A stretch of DNA of 64,000 bases from Heliopora coerulea (GCA_030142905.1 JASJOG010000193.1:413501-477500); one strand, 5' to 3'; positions 36,960 to 49,330 are shown, numbered from the stretch's first letter. The notes: a model not told the origin generated them from the letters alone. Numbers and translations are program-made.

Positions 36960-37215
36960 AAGGATTGGGTAATGGAATGTAGAGAGCATGACAGGATAAT
37001 CAAGTGAAGTGGTGGATGTGTTGGAAAGGGAGAGAGTTGATGTATGCTGTGTGCAGGAGACATGAAGGAAGAGTGGAAGCTCAAAGATTGTGAGAGGAAA
37101 GAGTGCATGGTGCAAGTTTCTGTGGCAAGAATGTCCTGAAGGGATTGATGATGTGGTGATATTAGTGTCAGAGGAGTTTGTGGATAAGGTAGTTGAAGTG
37201 AACTTAAGGTGAAAG
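36960..37215 (+). pseudogene. RTE LINE endonuclease start
   Basis: Plus-strand reading WNVESMTG and VDVCCVQET is the APE-type endonuclease N-terminus of RTE-like LINEs, followed by a VVILVSEEFVDKVVEV-type block. The frame contains TGA/TAG where tryptophan, arginine or glycine are usual. Confidence 0.6.
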
Positions 37216-38060
37216 GGTTTAAGATGAACATTGGTAAAACAAAAGTGATGGTGTCAGGGATGAATTGTGGTGATGTTGAAAGACTGGGGAAGTGGCCATG
37301 TACTGTATGCAGATAGGGTGTTGGGATGCAGTGGATAGGTACACAAGCAATGCTCGGGTGTGAAGGCCTCTCTGGTTAGAGCTGAGGATATGTTTGTGTG
37401 CGAGAGGTGTGAAAGAGCAGGTGATGAAGAGGATAGGAATGTGGAGGAGAGTTTGGATCAGGGAAATGGGGTTCATTTAAATAACATTGTAAAGATTTGT
37501 TACCTGGGTGATATGCTTAATGGGGGTGGAGGAGCAAACTCTACATCTGTGGCAAGGGCACATTGTGTATGGAGGAAGTTTAAGGAGTTATCAGGGATCT
37601 TGACAAGAAAGGAAGGAAGGGGAAGCTGTATGTAGTGTGTGTGAGGAGTGCTATGGCATATGGAAGTGAAACATGGGCCATAACGGCAGAGCAGTGGGAT
37701 ATTGAAATGTACAGAGAAAAGGATGGTGAGATGGATGTGTATCACTGAGGGATAAAGTGCCGAGTCCAGAGCTGAGGGAGAGAATGGGGATCGAGTCAGT
37801 GTCTGACGCCATGACACACAAAACGTTAAGATGATTGGGACATGTGCTGGGGAAGGATGACAATGATCGTGCAAAAATTATCATCTCCTTTGAGGTGCAT
37901 GGGAAGGCCGAGGATGACATGGAGCCAGGTGGTGGAAAGGGACACGAGAGTGCAGGTTGAAAAGAGAAGATGCAAAGGATAGGGAGAGGTGGAGGCTGCT
38001 GTGTAGAGCTGCTGACCAACTCCTGTGTAAGCAGGGAAAATGGCTGTAAAACAACTGTAA
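37203..38060 (+). pseudogene. RTE LINE reverse transcriptase C-terminal part
   Basis: Reads FKMNIGKTKVMVSG (thumb-region motif), then a CxxC-type segment, then ICYLGDMLNGGGGA and, in other frames, YGSETWAI and GHVLGKDD. This is the order seen at the end of RTE-type ORFs. The YADD region is deleted. Confidence 0.65.
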
Positions 38061-38064
38061 TGGT

Positions 38065-38097
<33 letters not shown>

Positions 38098-38099
38098 GA

Positions 38100-38376
38100 A
38101 TGAAATGATCATCAGTTGTCTGATGATTGTCCAAAGAGATGTGAAACTCTGAGTAACATCCAAGAATTATAAGCTTATTCATTTCATTTATCTGCTCTAT
38201 CTTACAAGATATTGAGCACTCGACATAAAGTCAATATAGAAACTGATTGTATTATAAATATATATGTGTGTGTATGTATATGCGTGCATCTGTACATGCA
38301 TGCGTGCATGTTTGCATGTGTGTGTGTATATGTGTGTACGTATATCTATTTAACATGGCAGCTTCTAACTCCTCTG
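38100..38376. repeat. TG/CA-rich microsatellite region
   Basis: TGTGTG/TATG/GCATG repeats at about 38,258-38,345 between two LINEs. Confidence 0.7.
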
Positions 38377-38382
38377 TAATGC

Positions 38383-39661
38383 TTGTGTCAAATCGAAGCT
38401 GACGAAGGGGTAGAACGCCTCCGTTATCCAATTTTGATCAAGAAGGAAGGTCACAATACAAAAATAAAATGGCTAGGAGATCTGGAACACCTTAAATCAT
38501 TCAAACATGAACTGAAGTTGAGTGGTAGCTGGTCATACACACCAAACAATGGAGGCTTTCATATGCTTCTATCCTGGTACCAAGACATTGGCCGTTAAAT
38601 GAGCAAAACCGGAAGTCATAAAGAAATCAATCACCGAAATTTATTTCAGAGAAAACCGTGATGAAATAGCTGACCATGTGGCCACCAAAGACAAACAAGA
38701 TGGTGGTCTTGTAAACAACAACACCATCACTGAAGAAGTCGCTGACGCTGTCCCCCATCCCAACAGCGGTGAATATGACGATAGTAAAAACTCGTGTTCT
38801 GGATGTAAACTGAACGGCAAAGATATTTCAGAACTGTGGGCTAAAATTGCATCCATTGAAAACCAGTTTTGTTGCTGTGACAAAAGTAACAAAGCTGAAT
38901 GTGAGTTGTGCAACAATATGAAGAAAAGAATAGAAGAACTTGAAGCTGAGCGGAAAAATTTACTAGCTGTGATTAAAATGCTGATCCAGGATCAGCAAGA
39001 CATCTCAGAAGAGAAAGTTGGTGTTGAAGAACCCTGTAAAAAGGTTGGAAATGCCAACAAGAACAAAAATAAGAACAAGAACAGAAACCTTCAGAACAGT
39101 GGTCAACAACAACAACAACAACACTGAAGCTAAGCCTATGGCTAAGACAGCTCCTGCAAGATTTCAGCCACCGAAAGACAAGCCTAATGAAAGTACAAGG
39201 TCACAGTCATTGGGGACTCAAGGACGAAGCATGTAGTTGGAAGAAAGCTATCCAGGACACATAGACTGACATCCAAGTCTTTTCCTGGGGCAATGATTGA
39301 TGATCTAGAGGACTACATAAAGCCAACATTGAAGAAGAAGTCTAACAAAATAATAATTCATGCAGGAACAAACAATTTAAAGAAGGATAATCCAAAGGAA
39401 GTAATGAAGAAGTTTGAAAAACGTATTACAGGGGTGAAATCTGATCATCCAAATGTGGATATAACCCTGCCATCAATAATCAAGAGAAGTGGCAACAAAG
39501 ATTTAAATCAACTTTTAAAGTTTTACTATGAAGTCAATAACTTTGGCTTCATTAACAATGACAATATTCCTGAACAGTTTTTAAATTCAGGGGGACTGCA
39601 CCTCAACCATAGAGGTATTCAAGCTCTTGTTAGTAATTTTAGAAGTTACATTAATTATTGA
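38383..39661 (+). pseudogene. LINE-2 ORF1 with SGNH domain
   Basis: An N-terminal block (38,383-38,598) ends in a Trp/Ser-rich segment. Then a coiled-coil and Cys-containing part (38,678-39,127) runs into a Lys/Asn and poly-Gln stretch where the frame slips. The SGNH part follows (IGDSR-type block I near 39,205; IIIHAGTNNLKK; GLHLNHRGIQALV block V to 39,661). Expected role: nucleic-acid chaperone/esterase of the LINE particle. Confidence 0.75.
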
Positions 39662-39744
39662 TCTAACATCTTCAGTGCAGAAAGTTTAACTAACCCTTTT
39701 TTTGGTCAAAGCTCTGACCCAAAAAAGCTTGACCTCCACAAGTT

Positions 39745-42636
39745 AAGAGGGTTTAAGATGGGTTCGCTAAATATTAATAGCCTTTCTAAACATATTGATG
39801 CACTAAATGTTTACATGGAAGATGGCAGTTTTTGATATTTTAGCCATTAATGAAACTAAATTAGATGAATTTGACACAGGCCTACAAATAAATATAGAAG
39901 GATATACCTGCCTTCGTAGAGACCAAACTAAGTCTGGAGGTGGGGTCTGTGTATATATATATATATATGTATATATATATACGAAATTCTATAAATTTCA
40001 GTAGAAAAACAATTTTCTAAGACAGTGATCTTGAAATTATCTCAATTGAAATTAATAAACCTCAATCTAATCCATTCTTAGTGACAACCTGGTATAGACC
40101 TCCTAAATCTCCAAACAAGCTATTTGATAAATTTGAGTAATATATAAAGAAGGCTGACTTGATGTACAAGGAGTATTATATCTTGGGAGATTTAAACTGT
40201 GACTTAATAGCTCCAAATATTACTTCTCACACATCCAAGCATATCCAGTTTTTAGATATTTACCAACTGAAACAACTCATCAAAGAACCTACTTGTGTTA
40301 CTGAAACAACCGAAACATTAATTGATCATATAATCACAAATAGTCAGGAAAGTTTAAAGCATTGGGGAAGTATAAGTACTTAAATTAGTTACCATAGTTT
40401 GATTTATTGTTTGCAAGATTGGCATTCCTCGAGGACCACCAAAAGTCATTGAGAGTAGGAGTTTCAAAAATTTTAATGAAGCCAGTTTTTTGGATGATAT
40501 CAGATCAACTGCATGGCCTTTGCCTGTCAGTGGTGATGATATTAACCTGGTTTGGGAGGAATGGAAATTAAAATTGCTGAGTATCCTAAATAGGGATGCC
40601 CCATGTCGAATCAAAAGAATTTGTAATAAACCATCACCTTGGATTAATTCAGAGTTAAAACAATAAATGTTCACTAGGGATTTCTAAAAGGAAAAGGCTA
40701 TTAAGACAAAGTCACAAGCAGATTGGGTGCAGTTCAAAGCCAAGAGAAATATAGTCAATCTCTTGCCAAAGAAAATAAGAAAATCATATCAAAATGAAAT
40801 GGCCAAAAATTCGGGAAACCCAAAAGGTACTTGGAAAGTACTAAATGATTGAATGGGTAAGAAAAACAAAAGCACTGAAATAAATAAAATAAACATTTCA
40901 CCTTCTGAATCCATTACAAAACCAAAGGAGATTGCTAATGCACTAAACTCACATTTTACTGAAATTGGACCTAATCTGGCATGAAAAATACCATCTTCTG
41001 TGTACAATACATCTTACAAGGATTATCTATCACAAACAAAATCAATGTTCAGTTTCAGTTTTCAATCAATCATATTTTCAAGTCCAAAATATATGACTTA
41101 CTAATGATATAAATAAAGCAAGTGGAGTTGACAAAATTTCAAATAAAATCCTAAAAATATCTGCTCCTTTTATCTGTGAATCATTGTCAAATCTTCTTAA
41201 CTTTTCATTGCAAAACAATATTGTTCCTCATGATGGGAAAACTGCAAAAGTTATACCCATATTCAAATCTGGTGATCGTTGTGGTTCAAACAACTATAGG
41301 CCCATCTCACTAATTTCTTCAGTCACTAGAGTTTTTGAAAGACTCGTCTATAATCAATTAGAGAACTATGCACAAAATTACAACTTGATAAATCACAAAC
41401 AATCAAGCTTTTGCTCCCTTTTTGCAACAACAACAGCTATGTTAGAGCTCACCAATGAATGGTGTTTTAATATTGATAGAAAACTGATTAATGGAGTTTT
41501 ATTTTTTGACTTAAAGAAAGCATTTGACACTGTTGACCATGACATCCTTCTAAACAAGTTGGAGTACCTCGGTCTGGATGAGGGAGCCATAGCCTGGTTT
41601 AAATCCTATCTTAGCTTTTGGATGCACATGTGCAGTGTAAATGGAATCTTATCAGATGCACTACAGTTATCATGTGGTGTCCCACAGGGAACTATATTAG
41701 GGCCACTTCTCTTCCTTATATATATATTAATGATTCACCAAGTTGTGTTGCCTACAGTTCAACAATAATGTATGCAGATGAAACCAATCTAACTGCATCT
41801 GGCTGTAGCATTGATGAAATCAAATTCATGTTGGAACATGACATCAAAAGTGTCTACGGTTGGCTAAATGCCAACAAATTAACACTAAACATAGTTAAAA
41901 CTGAATTAATGATAGTTGGCTCATGACAAAGATTAGCAACCCACCCTCAAAACATTGGCATAAATGTCAATGATGTTTCTATTCAACAAGTTAATGAGGC
42001 CAAATGCTTAGGTTTAAAAATTGATGATCACCTTACTTGGAAAGATCATGTAGAAAAAATAAAAAAAAGATTACAACAAACCTACATGTTATGAAAAATG
42101 CTAAACCATACATAAACAATAGACATCTCATTAACATTTACAACTCGATAGTTAGGCCACATTTCAATTATTGACATACTGTATGGGACAGTATTGATCA
42201 AACAATGGGAGACCAATTACAAAACTTACAAAACCGAGCCACCCGTATCATCACAGGTTTACGATACTCTGTACACACCTGTGATATTTTTAATGAATTG
42301 GGATGGCACAGTCTGGCCCACAATAGAAAAGTTCAAAAAGCTATTATGATGCACAAAATTATAAATAGTCATGCACCATCGTATTTATCAGAAATGTTTG
42401 AGAAGCAGCTCGGTACAGCTTATTACCATTTGAGGTCAACTGATAATATTCAAATACCGAAGGTTCGCACTGAACAATATAAGCAAAGCTTTTCAATATC
42501 TGGCTCTCTTCTCAGGAATTCCTTGCCAAACTATCTTAAGGAAAAAGTAGTAATCACGAAAATGCCAATATGCAAAAAAAAAAAATTACCAATCAGAAGG
42601 CCGAATTTTTTGAATAGAGCAATGGGAAGGGTGTAA
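39745..42636 (+). pseudogene. LINE-2 ORF2, endonuclease and reverse transcriptase
   Basis: Endonuclease: GSLNINSLSKHID at about 39,760, AINETKLDEFDT, YILGDLNCDL, IDHIITNS. Reverse transcriptase: DKISNKIL, AKVIPIFKSGDR, NNYRPISLIS, LFFDLKKAFDTVDH, SCGVPQGTILGPLLF, then MYADETNLTAS, where the usual YADD is YADE. The C-terminal region at 42,205-42,636 has LQNRATRIITG. Breaks at 39,832, 40,139, 40,380, 41,725, 41,924 and around 42,090-42,175. Confidence 0.85.
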
Positions 42637-42841
42637 ATTAATTTGTACAGAGAGGGAGTGACCTCTAATTTTTCTATTGTAAATTCTAATTAGATTTTTT
42701 AATGAGAAGTCTGGTGAGTGGGCGACCACTCCATGCAAGGGGAGGCTCACTCAGAAGCGAAGTAATGGCGAAGGTTCGACAAAGTAAAAAGTGACCGTTG
42801 GTGAATTTCTCGAAGCTTCCCAACTATTTTTTTTTTAATTT

Positions 42842-42962
42842 CGTGGTCGATAGCAAAGTCCGTTTGGGTTGATTTTTCACACACTTGCTCTTTTCATCGT
42901 TAGGAAGACTTCTATGCAGTTAATTTTTCCGTTTGAAGCTTTTTCATTGCGAGCGAAGCGAA
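42842..42962 (+). repeat. Repeat R, unit 0
   Basis: Shares GTCCGTTTGGGTTGATTTTT and TCGTTAGGAAGACTTCT with the unit at 46,150 across hAT-3; about 90% alike by eye. Confidence 0.8.
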
Positions 42963-43172
42963 TCCTTGTAGTCCGAGCAGCGGCAGATCTAGGATATTTA
43001 AAAGGGGGGTGGCCAAGGGCAAATCCTGGGCTTTTTAGGTGCAGTCTGTAGCGCTTCTAGAGCGGTTTTTAAGAAGAGTTTTAGTTTTAGGAACATACGA
43101 AATACAGTGAATATATTTGGACTATTAAAAATATTCAATGCCTACACTTTTAGGTAATTAACAGCTTTAACT

Positions 43173-45780
43173 TCAGTCATTTATAGAATTGTTATAAACC
43201 GAACACAACAGTCCATTAGTACCTTTAACTGATTGTTGAAAAATATTTGTTTTAATTGTCCATGAAAAGTGTAGGGCCATGAAATGTTCACAAATCTGGT
43301 TTCTGTTGATCGGAATTGTCGTGTGACTGTGCATGGCAGCAACAGCCAAATTGGAAAGTCGGGAGGTCGTCATGGAGCTCCGAAGCCAAGTATGAATTCT
43401 ACGAATGCATGAGAATGATCGCTCTGCTTCTGTGGTACCTATGGGCAAAACAGCAAAAATCTTCAGAAGTTCTTACACGTTTGGGAAGAATATGTTGTCT
43501 GCATGTGTTGCCAGAATAGACGTAACTGAGCTGCTTGCAACTGGCTGCGGTTGTCGTTTCCAGTAGTTCATCCAGCGTAAAAGTTCACTGTCAAAAGCCG
43601 ATGGTAGCGGCATCACGTGATTCCATTTCTCGTGTAAAACTCAGCCGAGTTCTACTACAGCCTCCATTCTCTTTGTGACGATAACCTGAGGAATCAAGGC
43701 ACACAGCTCATAATGGGCTCTTTTGTCCTCACTAAAGCGACATTGTAATTCCGAGCAGATAACATCAACAAACAGTATTGCCACCGTTCATCTCCAGTAT
43801 TCTTGTACTGTCTCAGCTGGGCAGTTTTCTCAATTCCTTTGTCGACTGCAAACTCGCGGGCATTGTTCAGTTGACCCAACCATTTCTGCCAGAGTCTTGA
43901 CTTCTTCATACATGAGCTGAAACCGTGCATTGATTTCACTGCGTATCTCTTGGTAGCAACAGATGACTTCTTCAATTTTCTGGAATCCGTAATATACTTC
44001 CATGAGTTTGCCTTGTAGGGTGCAGACAAGTGGTCGCATAGGCTCCAGTAGTTCCTTGGCACAAACGAAGTTGACAATGTGTCCAAAGTTGCTCATAATG
44101 TGCCGCAGTTCATTTGCCATGGTCTTGGTTTTGGCATCCCAGTCCCATGTCTCGTTATTCTGATAAAAACGGTCATTGTTTGTGGGCTCACATATTTCAT
44201 TCAGTGTGATGACGATATACTCATACAAGTCGAAAATGGTTTCAAATGTGGAGTGCTTTTTGATCCACCGGGTCTTGCATAAACTTTAGGTTTTTCTTCT
44301 TATTTTCTGGCGAGGAGTGGATGATAACTTCAAAGAATTTTTGGCGTTTGGGGGAGTTGTCGAAGAAACTGTATAGTTCTTGACATGAATCCATCATATT
44401 TTGAATTGACAGAATTTTGCAAGCTTGACAGATCACAAGGTTAAGAGAATGAAGGCAGCAACCTTGATATTCTGCATCTGGTGCAAACTTGCCTATTTCA
44501 GCTTGAATGCCTTTCTTATCTGAGCTCATCGACGCAGTTGTGTTGTAAGCCTGGCCCCGACAATTTGCGAGATTGATTCCTTGCCTCTCTAAGCTATCTC
44601 GAATTGCAGTGGCTATAGCCTCTCCAGTGATTCTACACAAATCACACATATCGATTAAAACTTCACACTTTGTTGGTTTGGATGGGTTAGCGATGAAGTC
44701 ACATAGGTGGAGACACACCGACAAAACTTCCCGTCCCTGAGATGTCGTCTTGTCGCCAATTAAAGCAAAATGGGGGCTCTTTTCAAGGCACTGGTGGAAG
44801 TAGTCACGAATCAAGTCAGCAATCACTTCAATGAGTTCGTTTTGGATGGTTTTGCTTGTATACCGTGCGTTTCGTGGCCCTGAAGTAAGATACTCTTTTA
44901 GAACAGGGTTGCTATTGGCCAGGAGTCGTACAATGGCGACGAAATTACCTTCATTGCTTGTAGGTGGTTGATCATATTGTACGTCATCATCCCTGTGTCC
45001 GCGCAAACCAAGCTGCTGCTTCACACACAGCATAACAGCATCTACGATAAAAGGCAGTACTGCTTTATTTCTCTGTACATTCTGCAGAGCTATTGTATTG
45101 ATCTGTGTATCAATGCGGTTTTCAATATTTGCAATCTGGGCCCGAATACAACCAGTACGTTTGATACATCTCTTGTGGTACTCTGTAAGTTTCATGAGCA
45201 TCAAGCTTCTCTTTCGACTTGTTATAGTTTGTAAATGGTGTTTTCACAAAGACTCCTAATGACTCTTTCTCTCGATCAGTTAGAAAGAGAAGACATGACA
45301 AACACCAACCTCCTCTAAATTCAACTTAAATGGCTAGATCAACGCCATCTACGTTGATCTAGCCATTTAAGTTGAAAACAAATGGTCTTATTAGGTCCAT
45401 ACTGTCGTTTATCAAGATGGTCAGCATCAGATGCTGCTGGTCGCCAGCATTTGTCGAGAAAATCTACTTTATTAGCGTCACTTAATGTTCTTCCCATTTT
45501 CTGAGCAATAAGAATTTCACTTATGTCATAGGACGTGACAAGCATCAAGACATTTTGATCAACTTCTTTTGAATGACCAGCTTGAGCAGTCTGAGGGACT
45601 TGTGCAGCCAGTGGAGTTGCTGTCGAGTTTGAATCAAAAGTATTGATACGATCTTGCTCTGACTGACTTTGACGTTTATTAGAAGTTGTTGAATTGTTTG
45701 AGCCTTCTTGTCCAGGAACTTCTTTTGTAAGAAAAGCATCCAAAGTGTTCTGTCTACGTCGTTTCATTGTGATTGAAAAG
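43173..45780 (-). pseudogene. hAT-3 transposase, ZMYM1-like
   Basis: Starts with a basic LDAFLTK segment (45,765 region) and a Ser/Gln-rich stretch. The TTF-type zinc-finger region is broken by a 57-bp palindrome at 45,320-45,376. The DUF4371 core follows (44,242-45,204: FALIGDKTTSQGREV, GQAYNTTASMSSDKKG, CCLHSLNLVICQ), then two shifted frames (43,694-44,228) and the dimerisation block (43,173-43,448: GTTEAERSFSCIRRI). Expected size about 800 residues. Confidence 0.82.
45320..45376. repeat. Perfect 25-bp inverted repeat inside hAT-3 coding sequence
   Basis: Arms 45,320-45,344 and 45,352-45,376 are exact reverse complements around a 7-base loop (CCATCTA). One arm is host coding sequence of the transposase (FQLKWLDQR). 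The other is its inverted copy and introduces stops. Confidence 0.95.
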
Positions 45781-46149
45781 TCAGTTATGCAAAACAACAC
45801 TAATTTACATGTTTCACGGCGGCATGTAGGGCAGCAGAGCCGAAAGTTCTGAAGAACTTTATGTTAGCCACAATATCATGTACTGTGTGATAAGAAGTAT
45901 CAAATATCAGCAGGTGACAGGTGTAGTTGTATCACAATTTACTTTATCGTATTTTATTGCTTATGTGTAACACATATGGAATTATTAACACTGACACAAT
46001 ATAATATTTTACATAAATTTGGGCATAAACTGGGAAGAGGTAAATGGCAGACCAACATTAGTTGAGTCAAATGGGGGGTGGCTAGCCACCCAGTCCACCC
46101 CCCCTAGATCCGCCCCTGCCGAGTTCGAAGAAGCAGTTTTCCGGATCTT

Positions 46150-46935
46150 GTGGTCAATAGCAAAGTCCATTTGGGTTGATTTTTCACACAATTGCTCTTT
46201 TCATCGTTAGGAAGACTTCTGTGGAGTTAATTTTGCCATTTGAAGCTTTTTCATTGCGAGCAAAGCGAGTTTTTGCAGCCATAGTTCAAAGAAATGGTTT
46301 GTTTGATTGGCAATGGGTAAACGGTAAAAATTTGAATAATCTGGAACATGTCAATTGTGTTTTGACCGGATGTCAAAGTGGTACTTGAGTAGATTTGCAT
46401 AACCGAAATTTTTTTTTTTTTTCGCATTTTGTGCGGGATAGTGAAGTCGGATTGAAATAATTTTTCGTAAACTTGTTCTTTTCATTGCTGGGAAAACTTT
46501 TGTGGAGTTAGTTTTGCAGTTTGGAAGTTTTTGAGAGCGAGCGAAGCGAGTTCTCATAAGCGAAGTTTGCTGTTGTATGTAAATCAAGCGTTAACTAGGG
46601 ACGTGTAAGCAGTCATGCATTTGTAGGCGTTTGACAGTTTGTGGTCTCTTGAAAAAGTTGAATTTGAAGTGAAACACTTAGAAAACCATGATTTTAAGTG
46701 GATAATATTGTTTACGAAGACTCTCAAAGGTAAAACGAAGGTCAGTATGAGTGAAGATCAACCGTTTGTGAGTTCATCAAATGTTCCTAAGTGTTTTTTT
46801 GTATTTTGTGCGTGATAGTGAAGTCGGATAGGGATGATTTTCATACAGTTGTTCAGTTGTTTGATTGTTAGGAAGACTTCTGTGGAGTTTGTTTCGTGTT
46901 TAGGATGTTTTTGGGACCATGCGAAGTAAGTTTTT
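46150..46935 (+). repeat. Repeat R array, units 1-3
   Basis: Units at 46,150-46,272, 46,421-46,555 and 46,797-46,935 share AGTGAAGTC/AGCAAAGTC, a TTTTCATnGTTnGGAAGACTT core, GTGGAGTT and a GAGCGAAGCGAGTTTT end. They diverge rightward from unit 1. On the minus strand each unit reads as the same short basic peptide pattern (NSTEVFLTMK-like), but no protein is evident. Confidence 0.7.
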
Positions 46936-47069
46936 CTAGTTGATGTTAATATGAAGTGTGCTATCTGTGATATGTTAAATTTTTTTTGACAGAATAAGCA
47001 AATGCATTGATGTTGAGTGTGAATGATCACGCCTTTATATGTTAGTGAAGCTTTTATAGTTCAATAGAA

Positions 47070-47694
47070 TTATAGTTTTACATCAGGATTAAATTGTTGA
47101 AGCAGTCTTGAATATTTCGAGTTTCTAGGTAATGATAGAGGACTTTCAGTTCCTTCGAGAGACATAGGAGTTTTCAGAAATGTTTGGGTAGGTATTTCAT
47201 TATTGTCGCATGTTGCTATTCCATAAAATCCTTCTGTTTGGTTTACAATAGGTAGTGTTGGTAATTTGGACAATGACTACTCCAGTCGAGGATCTTTCTT
47301 CCCTTACCGTTGCCATAGATTGTTGTGATAAATTTGTAGTCTAATATTTTGTAATTAATAAATAATGGTCCACAGTCACAATATGTTTCTTGGTTGGTTC
47401 TTCTATCCCATTCTGTGCTATATTAGGAAATAAATTTGTAGAAGGCAGAAGCTGAAACAGATGTTTCCCACTCCACCAAATTAACCAGTGTTGATGTTCT
47501 CCTTGTATTTCTTGGCTGATGGATTTTGATCTGCGGTTTGTTTGTTTTAGGTAACCAAGAGAAGGAGATAAATTTGTTTTGTCTTCATGTTTCACTACCA
47601 AATAATATTTATCTGGTCTAGTTTCGAGATATGGTCTTGCTACATCTTGTAGAGAATTTAAAGCTGTGATTGATTGAACTTGGTTTATATCCAT
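47070..47694 (-). pseudogene. Unrecognised viral-region protein, about 200 residues, frameshifted
   Basis: Two minus-strand frames, 47,694-47,341 and 47,273-47,070, are separated by one frame change. The first begins MDINQVQSITALNS and contains a Trp-rich WLIWWSGKH segment; the second is Pro/Thr-rich. No domain recognised. The start at 47,694 is an ATG followed by a plausible soluble protein. Confidence 0.4.
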
Positions 47695-48067
47695 GTTAAT
47701 GTTTGGTGTGAAAACTTTGATTTTTGGAGGTTTAATTTAAGTTCTGTGAGATTTATGGTTGTTATGGAAATTTGAGTGATTTATAAAATGTGAATTAATC
47801 GAGGGGTGTCGTTGTTAGGATAGTTGAAGTTTGTGTACGATTTATAGGTGATGTTATTAGGGAATTTTGAGTGTTTTGTTTTTTATAAACTTATAAAAAG
47901 AAATTGATTATTTATTTTAGATACAATTAAGTAATTGCGTGGAATAATGTGAGGTAAGTGGGGTAAAGTTATGGCGTATTCAGGTTTTCCAATTAATTTT
48001 TGTCAATGTAAATTATTTGATGTGTGATCTTTCTTTTCGGATGAAAAGTTGATATATTTGGTTGATT

Positions 48068-48478
48068 ATGGGAGATTATCGAGAAGACTCATGTGATTTT
48101 TTAGGTGGAAATAGAAATATGATTGAAAATCAGATGATTAGTTTGTGAAAGGAAAGCATTTTCATTGGGTGGTTTGGTGGGGATTTTTATCTTAATTTTT
48201 CCCATAGTTCATTGAATAAATTCATGAAAATTTCAGAAAAAAATTGGGATACTGTAAGTATAAGTCCTGATATATTATGTGATTGTGGATCTATATGCTC
48301 TATCGGACCTTTATATACTGCCTGACAACCGTTTGGATTGGAATATGTTGTGAAGATGTTTGAAAATGCTGATGAACTTAAAGTATTGGAGGATCGGAGT
48401 TATCCTCCTTCAGAATGGGAAGAATTTAGGAGACAAGTAAATGAAAGAAAAATGGTAATTAAATTTGTGAAAGAATAA
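48068..48478 (+). pseudogene. Unrecognised 137-codon frame with two in-frame TGA
   Basis: From ATG 48,068 to TAA 48,476-48,478 the frame is kept with only two internal TGA codons (about 48,146 and 48,326). It has a Trp/Gly-rich middle (IFIGWFGGDFY), a Cys pair (CDCGS) and a charged C-terminus (YPPSEWEEFRRQVNERK). No family recognised. Codon usage and lack of indels suggest a real gene with point decay. Confidence 0.45.
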
Positions 48479-48629
48479 ATATTTTTGTAATTTATTTTAG
48501 AAAAAAAAAAATTAATAAATTGTTATATTTTGTAGGTATAGTTGGGCAAATAATTAAGGTGAGTTTATTTTTGAAATAATGTGTGGAGGTTTTTGTGTTT
48601 AGCTAATGCTTTGTAATTTTTTGTTTTAG

Positions 48630-48878
48630 ATGTCTGTTGAACATAATATAAATGAAGTGGAAAGCAGTGATGTATACCGTTGGTATAAATTTAAAGTTGA
48701 TGGGATGATGAATGAATTGGATTTGGATTGTGAAGATTTAAGTATTTCTCAGATGATGTGTTTGAAAGGACAGATAACTAATGTTATAGACGTTCTTTTG
48801 CTTACAGTGAAGCATGCTGATTTAATGATTAATGATTTAAAGAATCAGAAAGAAAATGAAAATAAGCAGGATATGTGA
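48630..48878 (+). CDS. Small acidic/coiled protein, 82 residues
   Basis: ATG at 48,630 directly follows a pyrimidine tract ending TTTTAG, so this may be a second exon. A GTGAGT donor lies at about 48,561. The protein is helical and charged (DVYRWYKFKVDGMMNELD, then a Lys/Asn/Glu-rich tail) and intact to TGA. Function unknown. Confidence 0.4.
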   Translation: MSVEHNINEVESSDVYRWYKFKVDGMMNELDLDCEDLSISQMMCLKGQITNVIDVLLLTVKHADLMINDLKNQKENENKQDM

Positions 48879-49330
48879 AAATATTTAAATTCATTAATAA
48901 GATATGTGGAAGTCTTCTTGTGTTGTGGAACATGTTTGATGTGGTCAATTTTATGCTTGAGATATTATAAAGGGAAAATTTTGTTTTTTGGTTTCTTTTG
49001 GGTTAGAGTTCTGATAACTTTAAGTTCTCACAATCAGCAAACCTCTCCCTTTGGGGAGCATGGTTGAGATGGATGTATGCTGAACGTGCTGCATTTTGTA
49101 CGTTGTCTTCTCATGTGAGTCAACTTGCCCTTTGGGGTACAGGTATTCTAGATGAAGACTAGCTGGCTTATTGTTACCTTAGTTCTTCCTAAGGGGAAGC
49201 AAAAAATTATCTTTTTTCTTTTATATTAGCCTATGTAATAAAATTGACCAATAAAATTATGTTTTGTGGATAATTTATTTAAGAAACTGAATTTATATTA
49301 ATACAATTTGAACAATTAATTTTTTTTTTT
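48879..49330. other. Non-coding stretch
   Basis: No open frame of note. Two CCCTTTGGGG palindromes at about 49,047 and 49,128 recall stem-loops; otherwise AT-rich. Confidence 0.3.

Larger units (their letters stand above)
33740..38099 (+). mobile_element. RTE-type LINE remnant, interrupted by Harbinger-2
   Basis: 36,960-37,215 encodes an endonuclease start (WNVESMTG, VCCVQET), and 37,203-38,060 the end of the reverse transcriptase ORF. It stops in a (TG)n(TA)n tail at 38,062-38,098, which is how RTE elements end. The middle of the ORF is deleted. 33,740-33,899 and 36,702-36,959 look like the two halves of its 5' region. Confidence 0.65.
38377..42650 (+). mobile_element. CR1/L2-type LINE 2, near full length, inactive
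   Basis: Carries an SGNH-esterase ORF1 and a complete-span ORF2 (endonuclease, reverse transcriptase, C-terminal domain), with numerous stops and frame changes. It is a different lineage from the LINE at 16.9 kb by ORF1 sequence. The 3' end is near 42,650-42,810; no clear tail motif. Confidence 0.8.
42978..46118 (-). mobile_element. hAT-3 element (ZMYM/DUF4371 type), about 3.1 kb
   Basis: Left end CAGCGGCAGATCTAGG, and complement of the right end CAGGGGCGGATCTAGG, are inverted repeats. Both are followed inward by GGGGGGTGGCC-like sequence. The flanks hold AGTCCGAG and CCGAGTTC: they share CCGAG but are offset, so the 8-bp duplication is not clean. It lies between two units of repeat R and carries one minus-strand transposase gene. 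Confidence 0.78.

Noticed and set aside
37219..38182. Minus-strand Ser/Pro/His-rich frames
   Set aside because: Antisense of the RTE LINE; the plus strand carries recognisable RT motifs.
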